From: Oscillospiraceae bacterium
Lineage (GTDB): Bacteria; Bacillota; Clostridia; Oscillospirales; Acutalibacteraceae
DNA: 64,000 bases
Direction: 5' to 3'
NCBI GenBank assembly: GCA_015066045.1
Contig: SVPD01000004.1
Span: 19,854 to 83,853 of the forward strand
Shown piece after piece: positions 47,444-56,247 of this stretch. A program made the translations under genes and the position numbers. Each line of letters starts with the position of its first letter. The first letter of the stretch is position 1. The notes under the pieces were generated by a model that had not been told where the DNA came from, did no database searches, and saw only the letters and a list, made by a program, of their open reading frames with translations.

Positions 47444-48658
47444 ATGGTCAAGAAAACAGAATGTCTTGCAATGCTCCTTGCCGGCGGTCAGGGAAGCAGA
47501 CTCGGCATACTTACCAAAAACATCGCAAAGCCCGCAGTTCCCTACGGCGGAAAATACCGCATTATCGACTTCCCGCTCTCAAACTGCATCAATTCAGGCA
47601 TCGAAACCGTCGGTGTTCTTACCCAGTATCAGCCTCTCGAGCTGAATGATTACATCGGCAACGGCCGTCCATGGGATCTGGACAGATCCTACGGCGGTGT
47701 GCATGTGCTTTCACCCTATCAGCAGATAAAGGGCACCGAATGGTATAAGGGCACTGCAAACGCTATTTATCAGAACATAAACTTCATCGACCGTTATAAT
47801 CCCGAATATGTAGCCGTTCTTTCAGGCGACCATATTTATAAAATGGACTATAATAAGATGCTTAAATTCCATAAGGAAAAGGATGCAGCCTGCACCATAG
47901 CTATGCTGGAGGTACCCTGGGAGGAGGCATCACGCTTCGGTCTTATGTTCGTAAACGACGACGGCTCTATCAGCGAATTCGAGGAAAAGCCGAAAAATCC
48001 GAAGAGCAACAAGGCTTCAATGGGTGTTTACATCTTCACCTGGAGCAAGCTTCGTCAGTATCTTATCGACGACGAAAACAACCCCGACTCAGGCAACGAT
48101 TTCGGTCACGACGTTATCCCTGCCATGCACGAAAACGGCGAGAGAATGTTCGCTTATAAATTTGACGGCTACTGGAAGGATGTAGGTACCATAGACAGTC
48201 TCTGGGAGGCTAATCTGGACCTTCTTAATCCGAAGGTTGATCTGGACCTTTCCGACGACAGCTGGAAGATTTACTCCAGAAACCCCATCGCTCCTCCCCA
48301 CTTCGTTTCAGCTAATGCCAAGCTCGAAAACTCTATGGTAGGTGAAGGCTGCTATATCGGCGGCGAGGTAGATTATTCGGTTCTTTTCTCCAATGTAACG
48401 GTAGAAGAGGGCGCAAAGGTCAGATATTCCATCGTTATGCCCGGCACCACCATTAAGGCAGGCGCTACTGTGGAATATTCCATCATCGCAGAAAATGCAG
48501 TTATCGAGGAGGGTGCCAAGGTAGGCCTCAGCCCCGAGGAAAGTGCAAACCGTGACGATTGGGGCGTAACGGTTATCGGTGAAAAGGTAACCATCGGTAA
48601 GGGCGCTACCGTAGCGGCCAAGGAAATGATAGACACAGATGTAAAGGGGGTAAAATAA
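47444..48658 (+). CDS. glgC: Glucose-1-phosphate adenylyltransferase
   Basis: 404 residues; makes ADP-glucose for glycogen. [13 protein letters not shown] is the nucleotide-binding start, with [20 protein letters not shown], then a left-handed beta-helix at the C-terminal end. GGAGG before ATG. It overlaps closely with glgD (1 base gap), with which it forms a heterotetramer in Firmicutes. Confidence 0.97.
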   Translation: MVKKTECLAMLLAGGQGSRLGILTKNIAKPAVPYGGKYRIIDFPLSNCINSGIETVGVLTQYQPLELNDYIGNGRPWDLDRSYGGVHVLSPYQQIKGTEWYKGTANAIYQNINFIDRYNPEYVAVLSGDHIYKMDYNKMLKFHKEKDAACTIAMLEVPWEEASRFGLMFVNDDGSISEFEEKPKNPKSNKASMGVYIFTWSKLRQYLIDDENNPDSGNDFGHDVIPAMHENGERMFAYKFDGYWKDVGTIDSLWEANLDLLNPKVDLDLSDDSWKIYSRNPIAPPHFVSANAKLENSMVGEGCYIGGEVDYSVLFSNVTVEEGAKVRYSIVMPGTTIKAGATVEYSIIAENAVIEEGAKVGLSPEESANRDDWGVTVIGEKVTIGKGATVAAKEMIDTDVKGVK

Positions 48659-48659
48659 T

Positions 48660-49775
48660 ATGTACGCTGCAAATGTTTTAGGTATTATCTATTCAAATGT
48701 TTATGATGACCACCTCAATGAGCTTACCACCGTGCGTACAATGGGTTCCGTTCCCTTTGCAGGCAGATACAGACTCATTGACTTCGTGCTTTCGGGCATG
48801 GTAAACAGTGGTATTACGAAGGTAGGCATCAGCACCAAGGCTAACTATCAGTCTCTGATGGACCATCTCGGCTCAGGTCAGGCATGGGACCTTTCCAGAA
48901 AAAGAGACGGTATGACTATCCTTCCTCCCTTTAATCTTTCCGACAGCGGTGTTTACGAAAGCCGTCTGGAGGCATTACAGGGTATGATGGGATATATCTC
49001 CAAATCAGGCAAGGACTATGTGGTTTTAGCAGACTGTAATGCAGTATGCAACATCAATTATGCCGACCTTCTCGACTTCCATCAGGAAAGCGGTGCAGAC
49101 ATCACCGTCGCCTACAAGAGAGGCATCGCACCCAAGCTTAAAAACATTATGACCTTCGATATCGAGGGCAACGACATTAAAAAGGTTACCGTAGACCAGC
49201 ACGGTGACGAGGCATGCGATTATGCTCTTAACATCATCGTTATGAGCCGTGTTCTTCTCCAGAGAATCATCAGTGCCGCTGCAGGCTCCGGCTCTATCCG
49301 TGAAAGCTTCGAAAAGGAAGCCATCGCAAAGAACGTAAACAACCTTAAAATCAAAGGCTATAAGGTAGACACTTATGCCAAAACCATCGATTCGCTCCAG
49401 AGCTATTATGACATCAGTATGCAGCTGCTTTCCGGCGAATTCAAGGATCTTTTCTCAAAGGATAACCCTGTATTCACCAAGGTGCGTGACGATATGCCCG
49501 CTATCTACGGTGTGTGCTCCAAGGCTGCCAACTCTCTTGTCGCAGACGGCTGCATCATAAAGGGTACGGTAGAAAACTCCGTGCTTTCCAGAGGTGTTCA
49601 GGTAGCAGAGGGTGCAGTGGTTAAAAACTCCATCATTATGCAGGACTGCTTTATCGGTGCAGGCGCAGCAGTAAACTGTGCTATTCTCGATAAGGATGTC
49701 GTTATCAAGCCTAACCGTGAGCTCAGCGGAGCAGAGACATATCCTCTCTACATCGGCAAGGGCACGACAGTATAA
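48660..49775 (+). CDS. glgD: GlgC-like regulatory subunit GlgD
   Basis: 371 residues, paralogue of GlgC. The N-terminal GGxGxRL loop is lost (MYAANVLGIIYSNVYDDHL) while the PFAGRYRLIDFVLSG segment and the C-terminal beta-helix remain, the usual picture of the non-catalytic Firmicutes GlgD. AAGGGGG before ATG lies in the glgC end. Confidence 0.94.
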   Translation: MYAANVLGIIYSNVYDDHLNELTTVRTMGSVPFAGRYRLIDFVLSGMVNSGITKVGISTKANYQSLMDHLGSGQAWDLSRKRDGMTILPPFNLSDSGVYESRLEALQGMMGYISKSGKDYVVLADCNAVCNINYADLLDFHQESGADITVAYKRGIAPKLKNIMTFDIEGNDIKKVTVDQHGDEACDYALNIIVMSRVLLQRIISAAAGSGSIRESFEKEAIAKNVNNLKIKGYKVDTYAKTIDSLQSYYDISMQLLSGEFKDLFSKDNPVFTKVRDDMPAIYGVCSKAANSLVADGCIIKGTVENSVLSRGVQVAEGAVVKNSIIMQDCFIGAGAAVNCAILDKDVVIKPNRELSGAETYPLYIGKGTTV

Positions 49776-49809
49776 AAGCAAAATTCCCCTCTGAAAGGAA
49801 AAAGAAAAA

Positions 49810-51234
49810 ATGAAAGTATTATATGTAGCAAGTGAAGCCCTCCCCTTTATGGCCAGCGGCGGTCTGGGTGACGTGGCAGGCTCACTGCCTCAGGCTCTTC
49901 GCAAAAGACTTATCGGCTGCCGTGTGGTAATGCCTCTTTATGACACCATCAAGCAGGAGCTTAAGGATAAGATGACCTTCATCACGAATATCTCTGTTCC
50001 CGTAGCCTGGAGAAGACAGTACTGCGGTATCTTCCAGGCAAAGCACGAGGGTGTTATCTACTATCTTATCGATAATCAGTATTATTTCAAGCGTGACACT
50101 ATCTACGGTCACTATGACGATGCGGAAAGATTTACCTTCTTTGCCCGTGCCGTGCTCGAAATTCTTCCCGTAGTTGACTTCAAGCCCGACATTATTCACT
50201 GTAATGACTGGCAGTCAGCTCTCACACCCGTGTTCTATTCCACCTTCTACAGTAAGGATCCCTGGTATCAGGGCATCAAGACTGTCTTCACCATTCACAA
50301 TATCCAGTATCAGGGCACCTACGGCCTCGAGCTTGTGAACGATGTTATCGGTCTTAACCCCGACGATACCTCCATAGTGGAGTACGACGGTGATGTTAAC
50401 TTTATGAAGGGTGCCATCGAGTGTTCAAACAAGGTTACCACCGTTTCTCCCTCCTATGCTAATGAAATTCTCGATCCCTGGTACAGTCACGGTCTTGACA
50501 CCATACTCCGTGACCGTCAGTGGAAGCTTCAGGGTATTCTGAACGGTATCGACGTTGATAACTACAACCCCGAAACGGACAAAAATATCATCAAAAATTA
50601 CACCGTAAAGGATGTTAAAAAGGGTAAGGCTGAAAACAAAAAGGACCTTCAGGCTGCTTTAGGTCTTCCTCAGAAGGCAGACGTGCCCATCATCGGTCTC
50701 GTAACCCGTCTCGTTTCCCATAAGGGACTCGACCTTATCAAGGGTATTCTCGACGAGCTGCTTTACACCACCGACGTGCAGATAGCTCTGCTCGGCTCAG
50801 GCGACTGGCAGTATGAAAACTTCTTTAAGGAAATGGCAGCCAAATATCCCGACAAGGTCGGCATCGAAATCGGCTTCATTCCTGCTTTGGCCAGAAAGAT
50901 TTATGCCGGCGCAGACATCTTCCTTATGCCCTCAAAGAGTGAGCCCTGCGGACTTTCACAGATGGTGGCTCTTCGCTACGGCACAGTGCCCATCGTAAGA
51001 GAAACCGGCGGTCTGCGTGACTCCATCACCGACAGCGGTGACGGTCAGGGTAACGGCTTTACCTTCAAAACCTACAACGCTCACGATATGCTCGGTGCTA
51101 TCAGAAGAAGCCTTGATGCTTATGCAAACAGGGAATACTGGGACGGCCTCGTAGTCAGAGCTATGGAATGCGACTATAGCTGGGGCAAGAGTGCCAACGA
51201 GTATATCAAAATGTATAAGGAAATACTTAAATAA
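49810..51234 (+). CDS. glgA: Glycogen synthase (ADP-glucose)
   Basis: 474 residues, GT5. MKVLYVASEALPFMASGGLGDVAG is the K-x-G-G-L type ADP-glucose loop (here SGGLGD); the C-terminal Rossmann half holds LVTRLVSHKGLDL and PSKSEPCGLSQMVALRYGT. The K of the usual KTGGL motif is changed to Ser-Gly-Gly-Leu, seen in many GlgA proteins. Last gene of the glycogen operon. Confidence 0.96.
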   Translation: MKVLYVASEALPFMASGGLGDVAGSLPQALRKRLIGCRVVMPLYDTIKQELKDKMTFITNISVPVAWRRQYCGIFQAKHEGVIYYLIDNQYYFKRDTIYGHYDDAERFTFFARAVLEILPVVDFKPDIIHCNDWQSALTPVFYSTFYSKDPWYQGIKTVFTIHNIQYQGTYGLELVNDVIGLNPDDTSIVEYDGDVNFMKGAIECSNKVTTVSPSYANEILDPWYSHGLDTILRDRQWKLQGILNGIDVDNYNPETDKNIIKNYTVKDVKKGKAENKKDLQAALGLPQKADVPIIGLVTRLVSHKGLDLIKGILDELLYTTDVQIALLGSGDWQYENFFKEMAAKYPDKVGIEIGFIPALARKIYAGADIFLMPSKSEPCGLSQMVALRYGTVPIVRETGGLRDSITDSGDGQGNGFTFKTYNAHDMLGAIRRSLDAYANREYWDGLVVRAMECDYSWGKSANEYIKMYKEILK

Positions 51235-51252
51235 TCCGGAATGCGGAAAACC

Positions 51253-51311
51253 CCTCCGTCACGGCATAGCCGTGCCACCTCCCACTTTCAGGGGAGGCAA
51301 AATGGCGGAGG
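51253..51311. repeat. GC-rich three-way palindromic element
   Basis: CCTCCG / CGGAGG outer arms enclose two hairpins, CACGGC-ATA-GCCGTG (51260-51274) and CCTCCC/GGGAGG (51278-51297). The GC content contrasts with the flanks. It lies between glgA and its terminator. Confidence 0.7.
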
Positions 51312-51332
51312 AAAGACTTAATAAAATGATTT

Positions 51333-51363
51333 CAGGGACACGGTAACGTGTCCCTGATTTTTA
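51333..51363 (+). terminator. glgA terminator
   Basis: CAGGGACACG-GTAA-CGTGTCCCTG followed by ATTTTTAA; it also lies 3' of the minus-strand XRE gene. Confidence 0.88.
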
Positions 51364-51395
51364 ATATATATCGGATTACAGGAAATATGAATCTG

Positions 51396-51821
51396 TCAGT
51401 TGTCATTATTTTTTATATATCTTAAAATATTATGACATACAACACCTAAGCAAACGCCTATAGCCATTCCGATTATAATAATGAAAAATATCTCAATATC
51501 TCTGAATCTGTTTGCCGAAAAAGACCAGATGCCTGCTATTGAACCGCAGATAATAGCCAGACAAGCATAAATATTTTTAAGGTTTTTTAAACCGTCAAAT
51601 TTTCCGTTGCTTTTCGGGGGTTCAAAATCATTTCCTACTAATTCATCAATGCTTTTGTCAAGCGTTTTGGATAAAAGAATCAGTTGTTCAGGGTTCGGAG
51701 AAGTTTCTCCCAGCTCCCAGTTTGATATAGTTTGCCTTGTGACGTTGATTTTTTCAGCCAGTTTTTCTTGTGACAGACCTTTTTCTCTTCTTGAGTTGTA
51801 AATATTGTTTCCTAATTGCAT
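51396..51821 (-). CDS. XRE-family regulator with two membrane segments
   Basis: 141 residues. An HTH_3 domain covers 7-61 (SQEKLAEKINVTRQTISNWELG), a short linker follows, then two membrane helices at about 82-101 and 111-132 and a basic end. The loop between the helices is short, so little is exposed outside. Such proteins may sense membrane state or bind a membrane partner. GAGGTGAG precedes the ATG. A long symmetrical operator lies about 40 bases upstream, so it is probably self-regulated. Confidence 0.82.
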   Translation of the reverse strand: MQLGNNIYNSRREKGLSQEKLAEKINVTRQTISNWELGETSPNPEQLILLSKTLDKSIDELVGNDFEPPKSNGKFDGLKNLKNIYACLAIICGSIAGIWSFSANRFRDIEIFFIIIIGMAIGVCLGVVCHNILRYIKNNDN

Positions 51822-51860
51822 TTTCTCACCTCCTTTAAAAAAAGTATAGTATAATACGTA

Positions 51861-51898
51861 TTTGCGCGTCTACCAAATGTATTTGGAAGCTACGCAAA
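51861..51898 (-). promoter_or_regulatory. 38-bp composite dyad operator
   Basis: TTTGCG-6-CCAAAT-2-ATTTGG-6-CGCAAA: two nested perfect inverted repeats on one axis (51879/51880). A likely -10 element lies next to it on the minus strand (TATACT/TATTAT within 51845-51858). The rest of the 51899-52187 gap holds two hairpins listed separately. Confidence 0.75.
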
Positions 51899-51970
51899 GA
51901 GTTTTAACATCCCCCAAAAAATTCTTATTCGGGATTCATAATAGCATAAATTTTCAATAAAACGAAAGAG

Positions 51971-51999
51971 GATGTAAAAAAACGTAAGTTTTTTACATC
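51971..51999. terminator. Hairpin GATGTAAAAAA/TTTTTTACATC
   Basis: 11-bp stem in the gap between the XRE gene and the SCP2 operon end; probably a terminator. Confidence 0.55.
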
Positions 52000-52069
52000 C
52001 CCTTTTAGGGGTATGAAAAAATGCGCAGAATGAACAAACCGCAAAAACATAGCTTTTGCCATTCTTTTA

Positions 52070-52120
52070 ATGTTTTAAAGGGTTTCTACGGATTTTTCAA
52101 TCCATAGAAACCCTCTGTTT
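52070..52120 (-). repeat. 51-base terminator repeat, copy 1
   Basis: Minus strand AAACAGAGGGTTTCTATGGA...; a 16-bp-long stem AGGGTTTCTA.GGATT / AATCC..AGAAACCCT. 49 of 51 bases match the copy at 61334-61384. It ends the five-gene operon. Confidence 0.85.
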
Positions 52121-52187
52121 ATCTTGGTTTATGCGGTCTGCACTTTTTTACAGTCCCTTGCCTTGCATCACAGAAATATCTCCTGAT

Positions 52188-52994
52188 TTATTTAGCAAGT
52201 GCGCCGATTTCGAGCATAAATCCACCGATCTGTGCGCCGAATTCGGGGCCGCCGTCCATAACCAGACGTCCTGCCTTTGTAGCTTCGAGCATATCGTCGA
52301 TGCTCATAAGGATGCCAAGTGCACTGTCGAGATTATTGAAGCGGAGAGTAAAGAAAGGCATTGCTCTCTTATATTCGCCACGTCCTGCACGGGATTTACC
52401 TGCCTTGATTCTGATGAAGGCGGAAACCTGAGGATAATTGTCAACAGCAAAAGCATAAACACGGTCAGGGCTCTTTGAGGTCCAGTCGTGGATTTCGGGG
52501 TGTCCCATTTTGTTAAGCTGGCTGATACCGCTGGAAAGAAGATAGAAATAGCACTTAACGAGCAGTTCCTTTGTAGCTTCATCCTTGGGAGGCTCGGTAG
52601 CACCGAGAAGGTCAGCCATTTTAAGAAGCACCATTACAAAAGAAATAAGTATGGGAGCCTTCTTAAGACCTTTGATTTTCGGGATACCTGCAGGGGTAAT
52701 GTTGCCCTTGAAGAAATCATTGAGAGCTTCCATGCTCTTAAAGGTGAGCTCGATGTCGGGGTTTTCATTCAGACAGGTGTGAACGAGCCATTCACCCTTG
52801 TTTACGATGAAGTGCATACCCTGCTTGCCGTCCTCACATTCGGGGTCAAGACAGCTTACCTGGATGATGGTAGCCTCCACGTTTTCGAACTTTTTCTTAA
52901 GAGAAGGAACATCGTTAGCAATAACCTTTACAAGCGGCAAAGCTGCATTAAGGAAAATTTTGTTTGAATATAAGGCTTCTTTTGTATGAGCCAT
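52188..52994 (-). CDS. SCP2-like protein B, duplicated domain
   Basis: 268 residues. Two SCP2-like halves are seen: ENPDIELTFKSMEALNDFFKGN (about 77-98) and FFTLRFNNLDSALGILMSIDD...GGPEFGAQIGGFMLEIG near the end, with helices between. It aligns along its length with the first gene of the operon (for example GNITPAGIPKIKG with GTVTPIPSKGFSK). SCP2 folds bind lipids in a tunnel. No signal peptide. It is the last gene, 22 bases after the transketolase C-half. Family assignment is by pattern, not search. Confidence 0.6.
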   Translation of the reverse strand: MAHTKEALYSNKIFLNAALPLVKVIANDVPSLKKKFENVEATIIQVSCLDPECEDGKQGMHFIVNKGEWLVHTCLNENPDIELTFKSMEALNDFFKGNITPAGIPKIKGLKKAPILISFVMVLLKMADLLGATEPPKDEATKELLVKCYFYLLSSGISQLNKMGHPEIHDWTSKSPDRVYAFAVDNYPQVSAFIRIKAGKSRAGRGEYKRAMPFFTLRFNNLDSALGILMSIDDMLEATKAGRLVMDGGPEFGAQIGGFMLEIGALAK

Positions 52995-53016
52995 AGTCTT
53001 TGCCTCCTTGTATTAA

Positions 53017-54024
53017 TTAGAATTCGTCGTCCCAGTTGTCGTCTTCTTCGAAGTCTGCATTCATTGTTTCACGTACTGCAGCGATGATACCGTTGGCATC
53101 GATGCCTGCATCGGACATAATATCCTCGTGAAGACCGATCATAGCGAAGCCCTTGTGACCGAGCATTTTAAATGCGCAGCCCTTACCGTACTGAGCCATA
53201 ACCTCTGCTACTGCTGAGCCGAGACCGCCTGCTACGAGATGGTCCTCTACGGTAACGATTCTTCTGGTGTCGGAAATAGCCTTCTGGATAGCCTCTACGT
53301 CGATGGGGCTGATGGTGTGCATATTAAGAACACGAACGCTGAGTCCGTCAGAGTTCTTAAGGAACTTAGCTGCCTCACGTGCCTGGAATACACAGGAGCC
53401 GCAGGCGATAACGGTAATATCTGTACCCTCGTGAACCTCTACTGCCTTACCTACCTCGAAGCCGTAGTCCTGATTTTCATAAAGAACACGGTCAAAGCCA
53501 CGGTTGATACGGATGTAGTAGGGGCCGAAGTTTTCGTAGGCTGCATTTACTGCGTTTGCAGTTTCGAAGCCGTCAGCGGGAACGATAACTGTAAGATTGG
53601 GCATCGCTCTGGTGATAGCGAGGTCAGTGATGGCGTGGTGAGTGGAGCCTGCCTGACCGAAGGATGTACCGGAATGAGTAGCGATAATCTTTGCGTTTAC
53701 ATTCTGGTAGCAGATGTCTGTGTGAAGCTGGTCACAGGCTCTCATTGATGTGAAAGCGGAGAAGCCTGAAAGGAAGGGAATCATACCTGCTCTGGCCATA
53801 CCTGCAGCTACACCGAACATATCCTGCTCTGCGATACCTACATTGATAACTCTTTCGGGGCAAACCTTAAGAACGTCACCGAGCTTTGTTGATTTAGCAA
53901 GGTCTGCAGTGATAGCAACAACCTTGTCGTCCTTTAAAATAATGTCAGCCAGAGCCTTACCGTAAATTTCAGCTGTGGAAAGCTCAGTCTGGTCAACTGC
54001 TGTGTAAACAAATCCGCCTGCCAT
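53017..54024 (-). CDS. Transketolase, C-terminal subunit
   Basis: 335 residues: pyrimidine-binding and C-terminal domains of a split transketolase. The catalytic Glu lies in INVGIAEQDMFG (Glu66). The acceptor/donor site segment is THSGTSFGQAGSTHHAITD (about 116-134); in ordinary split enzymes it reads THxGxxxGEDGxxHQ. Thus the Asp that contacts the acceptor's alpha-hydroxyl (E. coli Asp469) is Ala125 here and the Gln after His is His. The end is acidic (DFEEDDNWDDEF). AAAGGAGGG before ATG, 2 bases after the N-subunit. Confidence 0.88.
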   Translation of the reverse strand: MAGGFVYTAVDQTELSTAEIYGKALADIILKDDKVVAITADLAKSTKLGDVLKVCPERVINVGIAEQDMFGVAAGMARAGMIPFLSGFSAFTSMRACDQLHTDICYQNVNAKIIATHSGTSFGQAGSTHHAITDLAITRAMPNLTVIVPADGFETANAVNAAYENFGPYYIRINRGFDRVLYENQDYGFEVGKAVEVHEGTDITVIACGSCVFQAREAAKFLKNSDGLSVRVLNMHTISPIDVEAIQKAISDTRRIVTVEDHLVAGGLGSAVAEVMAQYGKGCAFKMLGHKGFAMIGLHEDIMSDAGIDANGIIAAVRETMNADFEEDDNWDDEF

Positions 54025-54026
54025 AA

Positions 54027-54905
54027 TTATTTGCCCTCCTTTTCTGCACGAGCAACACGAGCCTTGTAATCTTCTTCGAGCTCTTTATTGAACTTTTCAA
54101 AACGTGCATCGTCGATTGCACCGTAGTGCCATGTGTAATCGCCTTCGATTGATTTGATACCTGCGCCCTTCTTTGTATCCATAAGGATGCATGTGGGTGC
54201 ACAGGGCTCCTTGGCTCTTTCGATAGCCTGGTCGATAGCGTCGCAAAGCTCACCGATGTTGTTACCGTCTACTACGATAGTGTTGAAGCCGAAGGCAGTC
54301 ATCTTGTCAGCGAGAGGCTCGAGCTTTTTGATGTCCTCGGTGTTACCGTCGATCATATTGTGGTTTCTGTCGATGAATACGATACAGTTGGAAAGATTGT
54401 AGTGATTGATGGTCATAAAGCCTTCCCAGCATGAGCCTTCACCGAGCTCACCGTCACCGGTAACTACGTATGTAAGATAATCCTTACCCATAAGTCTGGC
54501 TGCGAGTGCGGTACCTGCTGCGATGGAGGGACCGTGGCCGAGTGAGCCTGTGGATGCGTCTACACCGACTACCTTGTTTGAGTCGAGATGCATACCCATC
54601 TTTGAGCCTGAAAGGTTAAAGGATTTGAGCATTTCTACATCGTTGAAGCCTTTGTCGCAGAGCACGGGAGCATAAGCGATAGCTGCGTGTCCCTTTGAAA
54701 GGATGAAGCGGTCTCTGTCTTCCCATTTGGGATCATCGACCTTGATGTTGAGATACTTGTGATAGAGAACGGTGAGAAGGTCCATGACGCTCATACCGCC
54801 GCCGAAATGTCCGCTGCCTGCCCATACAGTGGTCTGAACTGTAAGCTTACGAAGCTCATAAGCCTTTTTTTCGAGAGCAAGCCATTCGTTTTTTGAAAGT
54901 GGCAT
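54027..54905 (-). CDS. Transketolase, N-terminal subunit
   Basis: 292 residues: ThDP pyrophosphate-binding domain. GDGELGEG (150-157) followed by N at the end of the motif, SGHFGGGMS (His33), KGHAA (His73) and GSLGHG are all kept, so thiamine diphosphate should bind. I start at the ATG at 54905, with GGAGG 8 bases before; the ATG at 54920 contains that site. With the adjoining C-subunit it forms a two-polypeptide transketolase. Its operon mates are not pentose phosphate genes. Confidence 0.9.
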   Translation of the reverse strand: MPLSKNEWLALEKKAYELRKLTVQTTVWAGSGHFGGGMSVMDLLTVLYHKYLNIKVDDPKWEDRDRFILSKGHAAIAYAPVLCDKGFNDVEMLKSFNLSGSKMGMHLDSNKVVGVDASTGSLGHGPSIAAGTALAARLMGKDYLTYVVTGDGELGEGSCWEGFMTINHYNLSNCIVFIDRNHNMIDGNTEDIKKLEPLADKMTAFGFNTIVVDGNNIGELCDAIDQAIERAKEPCAPTCILMDTKKGAGIKSIEGDYTWHYGAIDDARFEKFNKELEEDYKARVARAEKEGK

Positions 54906-54968
54906 AATGTTTTCCTCCATTATAATAATTTAATATTAATCTCCTCTCTGGGGAGAAAAATTACGTGT

Positions 54969-56234
54969 TTATCTGAAAAGCTCGGGGTGGTTCTTTGCCA
55001 CGATACCGAAGCATTCCTCAGCAACCTCGATAGAGTGCTTGATGTCCTTTGTGGAAAGAGCAGCATTTATGAAATGGTTATGGTGAGAAGCGAGGAAGAT
55101 GCCTCTGGAAACCATCTCAGCTATCCATTCCTGATGGAGAAGCATGCTATCATCGTTGCCTATTCTTAAATAGAAGAGAGCGGGAGCACCTGAAACTACC
55201 AGATCGATGCCGTGCTCCTTACCTGCCTTGACGAGACCGTCGCAGAGCATTTCACCCTTCTGCTTAAACATAGTGGGGATGTCGAGCTCCTTCATTTTGT
55301 TTATGTTTGCGATGCAGGCTGCGAAGGGAACGGCTGAAAGCCAGTAGGAGCCTGTGTAGGCAAGAGAGCTCATTGCGCCCTTGAGGAATTCCTTACCGCA
55401 GATGGCTGACATATTGTAGCCGTTTGCGAGTGCCTTACAGAAGCAGATAAGGTCAGCCTCGAAGCCGAAGAAGTGGTCGGAGCCCTTAAGGTCGAGACGG
55501 AAGCCTGCACGTACGTCGTCTACGATGAGAACGATGTCGTTCTTTGTGCAGATTTCTCTTACCTTGGGCCAGAAGCCGGCATCGGGGAAAGCGTTATCGT
55601 GGAAATTACCGTGGTCATAGGGCTGAGCGATAAGACAGGCAATCTGGTTTTTGTTTTCTTCGATAGTTCTCTCGAGCAGAGGAATATCGTTCCAGGGAAG
55701 CATAATGTTATTGGCAACATCCTCGGGAAGAACGCCCGGATAGTCGATCTTCTGACACCAGGGAGAAACACCGTGGTAGTAGCCTGAGAACATAATTACT
55801 TTCTTTCTGTGGGTATATGCTCTGGCGCACATGATAGCACCCTGAGTAGCGTCGTTACCGTTCTTTGCGAAGAATGCCCAGTCAGCGGTGGCGACAGTGT
55901 CTACGAGAAGCTCGGCACATTCTACCATAACCTTGCCGGGCTGAGTGGTGCAGTTACCCAGAGCGGTCTGCTTGGCGGCTGCAGCGTCTACGTCAGGATC
56001 GCAGTAGCCTAAAACGTTGGGACCGTATGCGCACATATAGTCGATGTATTTGTTTCCGTCTACGTCCCATACATATGTACCCTTTGCCTTTTCAGCAAAC
56101 ATGGGCCATTTGTTTACGGGGATGAACTGACCTTCAGCGGGGCCGAGGTGACCGTAGATACCTGAGGGAATTACTTTAGTGGCACGTGAGAACATCTCTC
56201 TGCTTTTTTCGGTGTTATATACGGGAAAACTCAT
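54969..56234 (-). CDS. Class III PLP aminotransferase, HemL-like
   Basis: 421 residues. PLP features: Schiff-base Lys267 in FCKALANGYNMS, Asp239 in IVDDVRAGFR, GYYHG (151-155) and NGNDAT (125-130) for the phosphate. It resembles glutamate-1-semialdehyde aminomutases in length and layout. Its local context has no haem genes, and the segment after the Lys (NGYNMSAICG) is that of transaminases acting on sugars or other carbonyls. I infer an aminotransferase that acts on the product of the adjacent transketolase. AAGGAGGAA before ATG. Confidence 0.8.
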   Translation of the reverse strand: MSFPVYNTEKSREMFSRATKVIPSGIYGHLGPAEGQFIPVNKWPMFAEKAKGTYVWDVDGNKYIDYMCAYGPNVLGYCDPDVDAAAAKQTALGNCTTQPGKVMVECAELLVDTVATADWAFFAKNGNDATQGAIMCARAYTHRKKVIMFSGYYHGVSPWCQKIDYPGVLPEDVANNIMLPWNDIPLLERTIEENKNQIACLIAQPYDHGNFHDNAFPDAGFWPKVREICTKNDIVLIVDDVRAGFRLDLKGSDHFFGFEADLICFCKALANGYNMSAICGKEFLKGAMSSLAYTGSYWLSAVPFAACIANINKMKELDIPTMFKQKGEMLCDGLVKAGKEHGIDLVVSGAPALFYLRIGNDDSMLLHQEWIAEMVSRGIFLASHHNHFINAALSTKDIKHSIEVAEECFGIVAKNHPELFR

Positions 56235-56247
56235 TATTCCTTCCTCC

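Noticed and set aside
54969..56234. Haem biosynthesis HemL
   Set aside because: No other tetrapyrrole gene lies near, and operon context with transketolase and SCP2-like genes argues for another carbonyl substrate.
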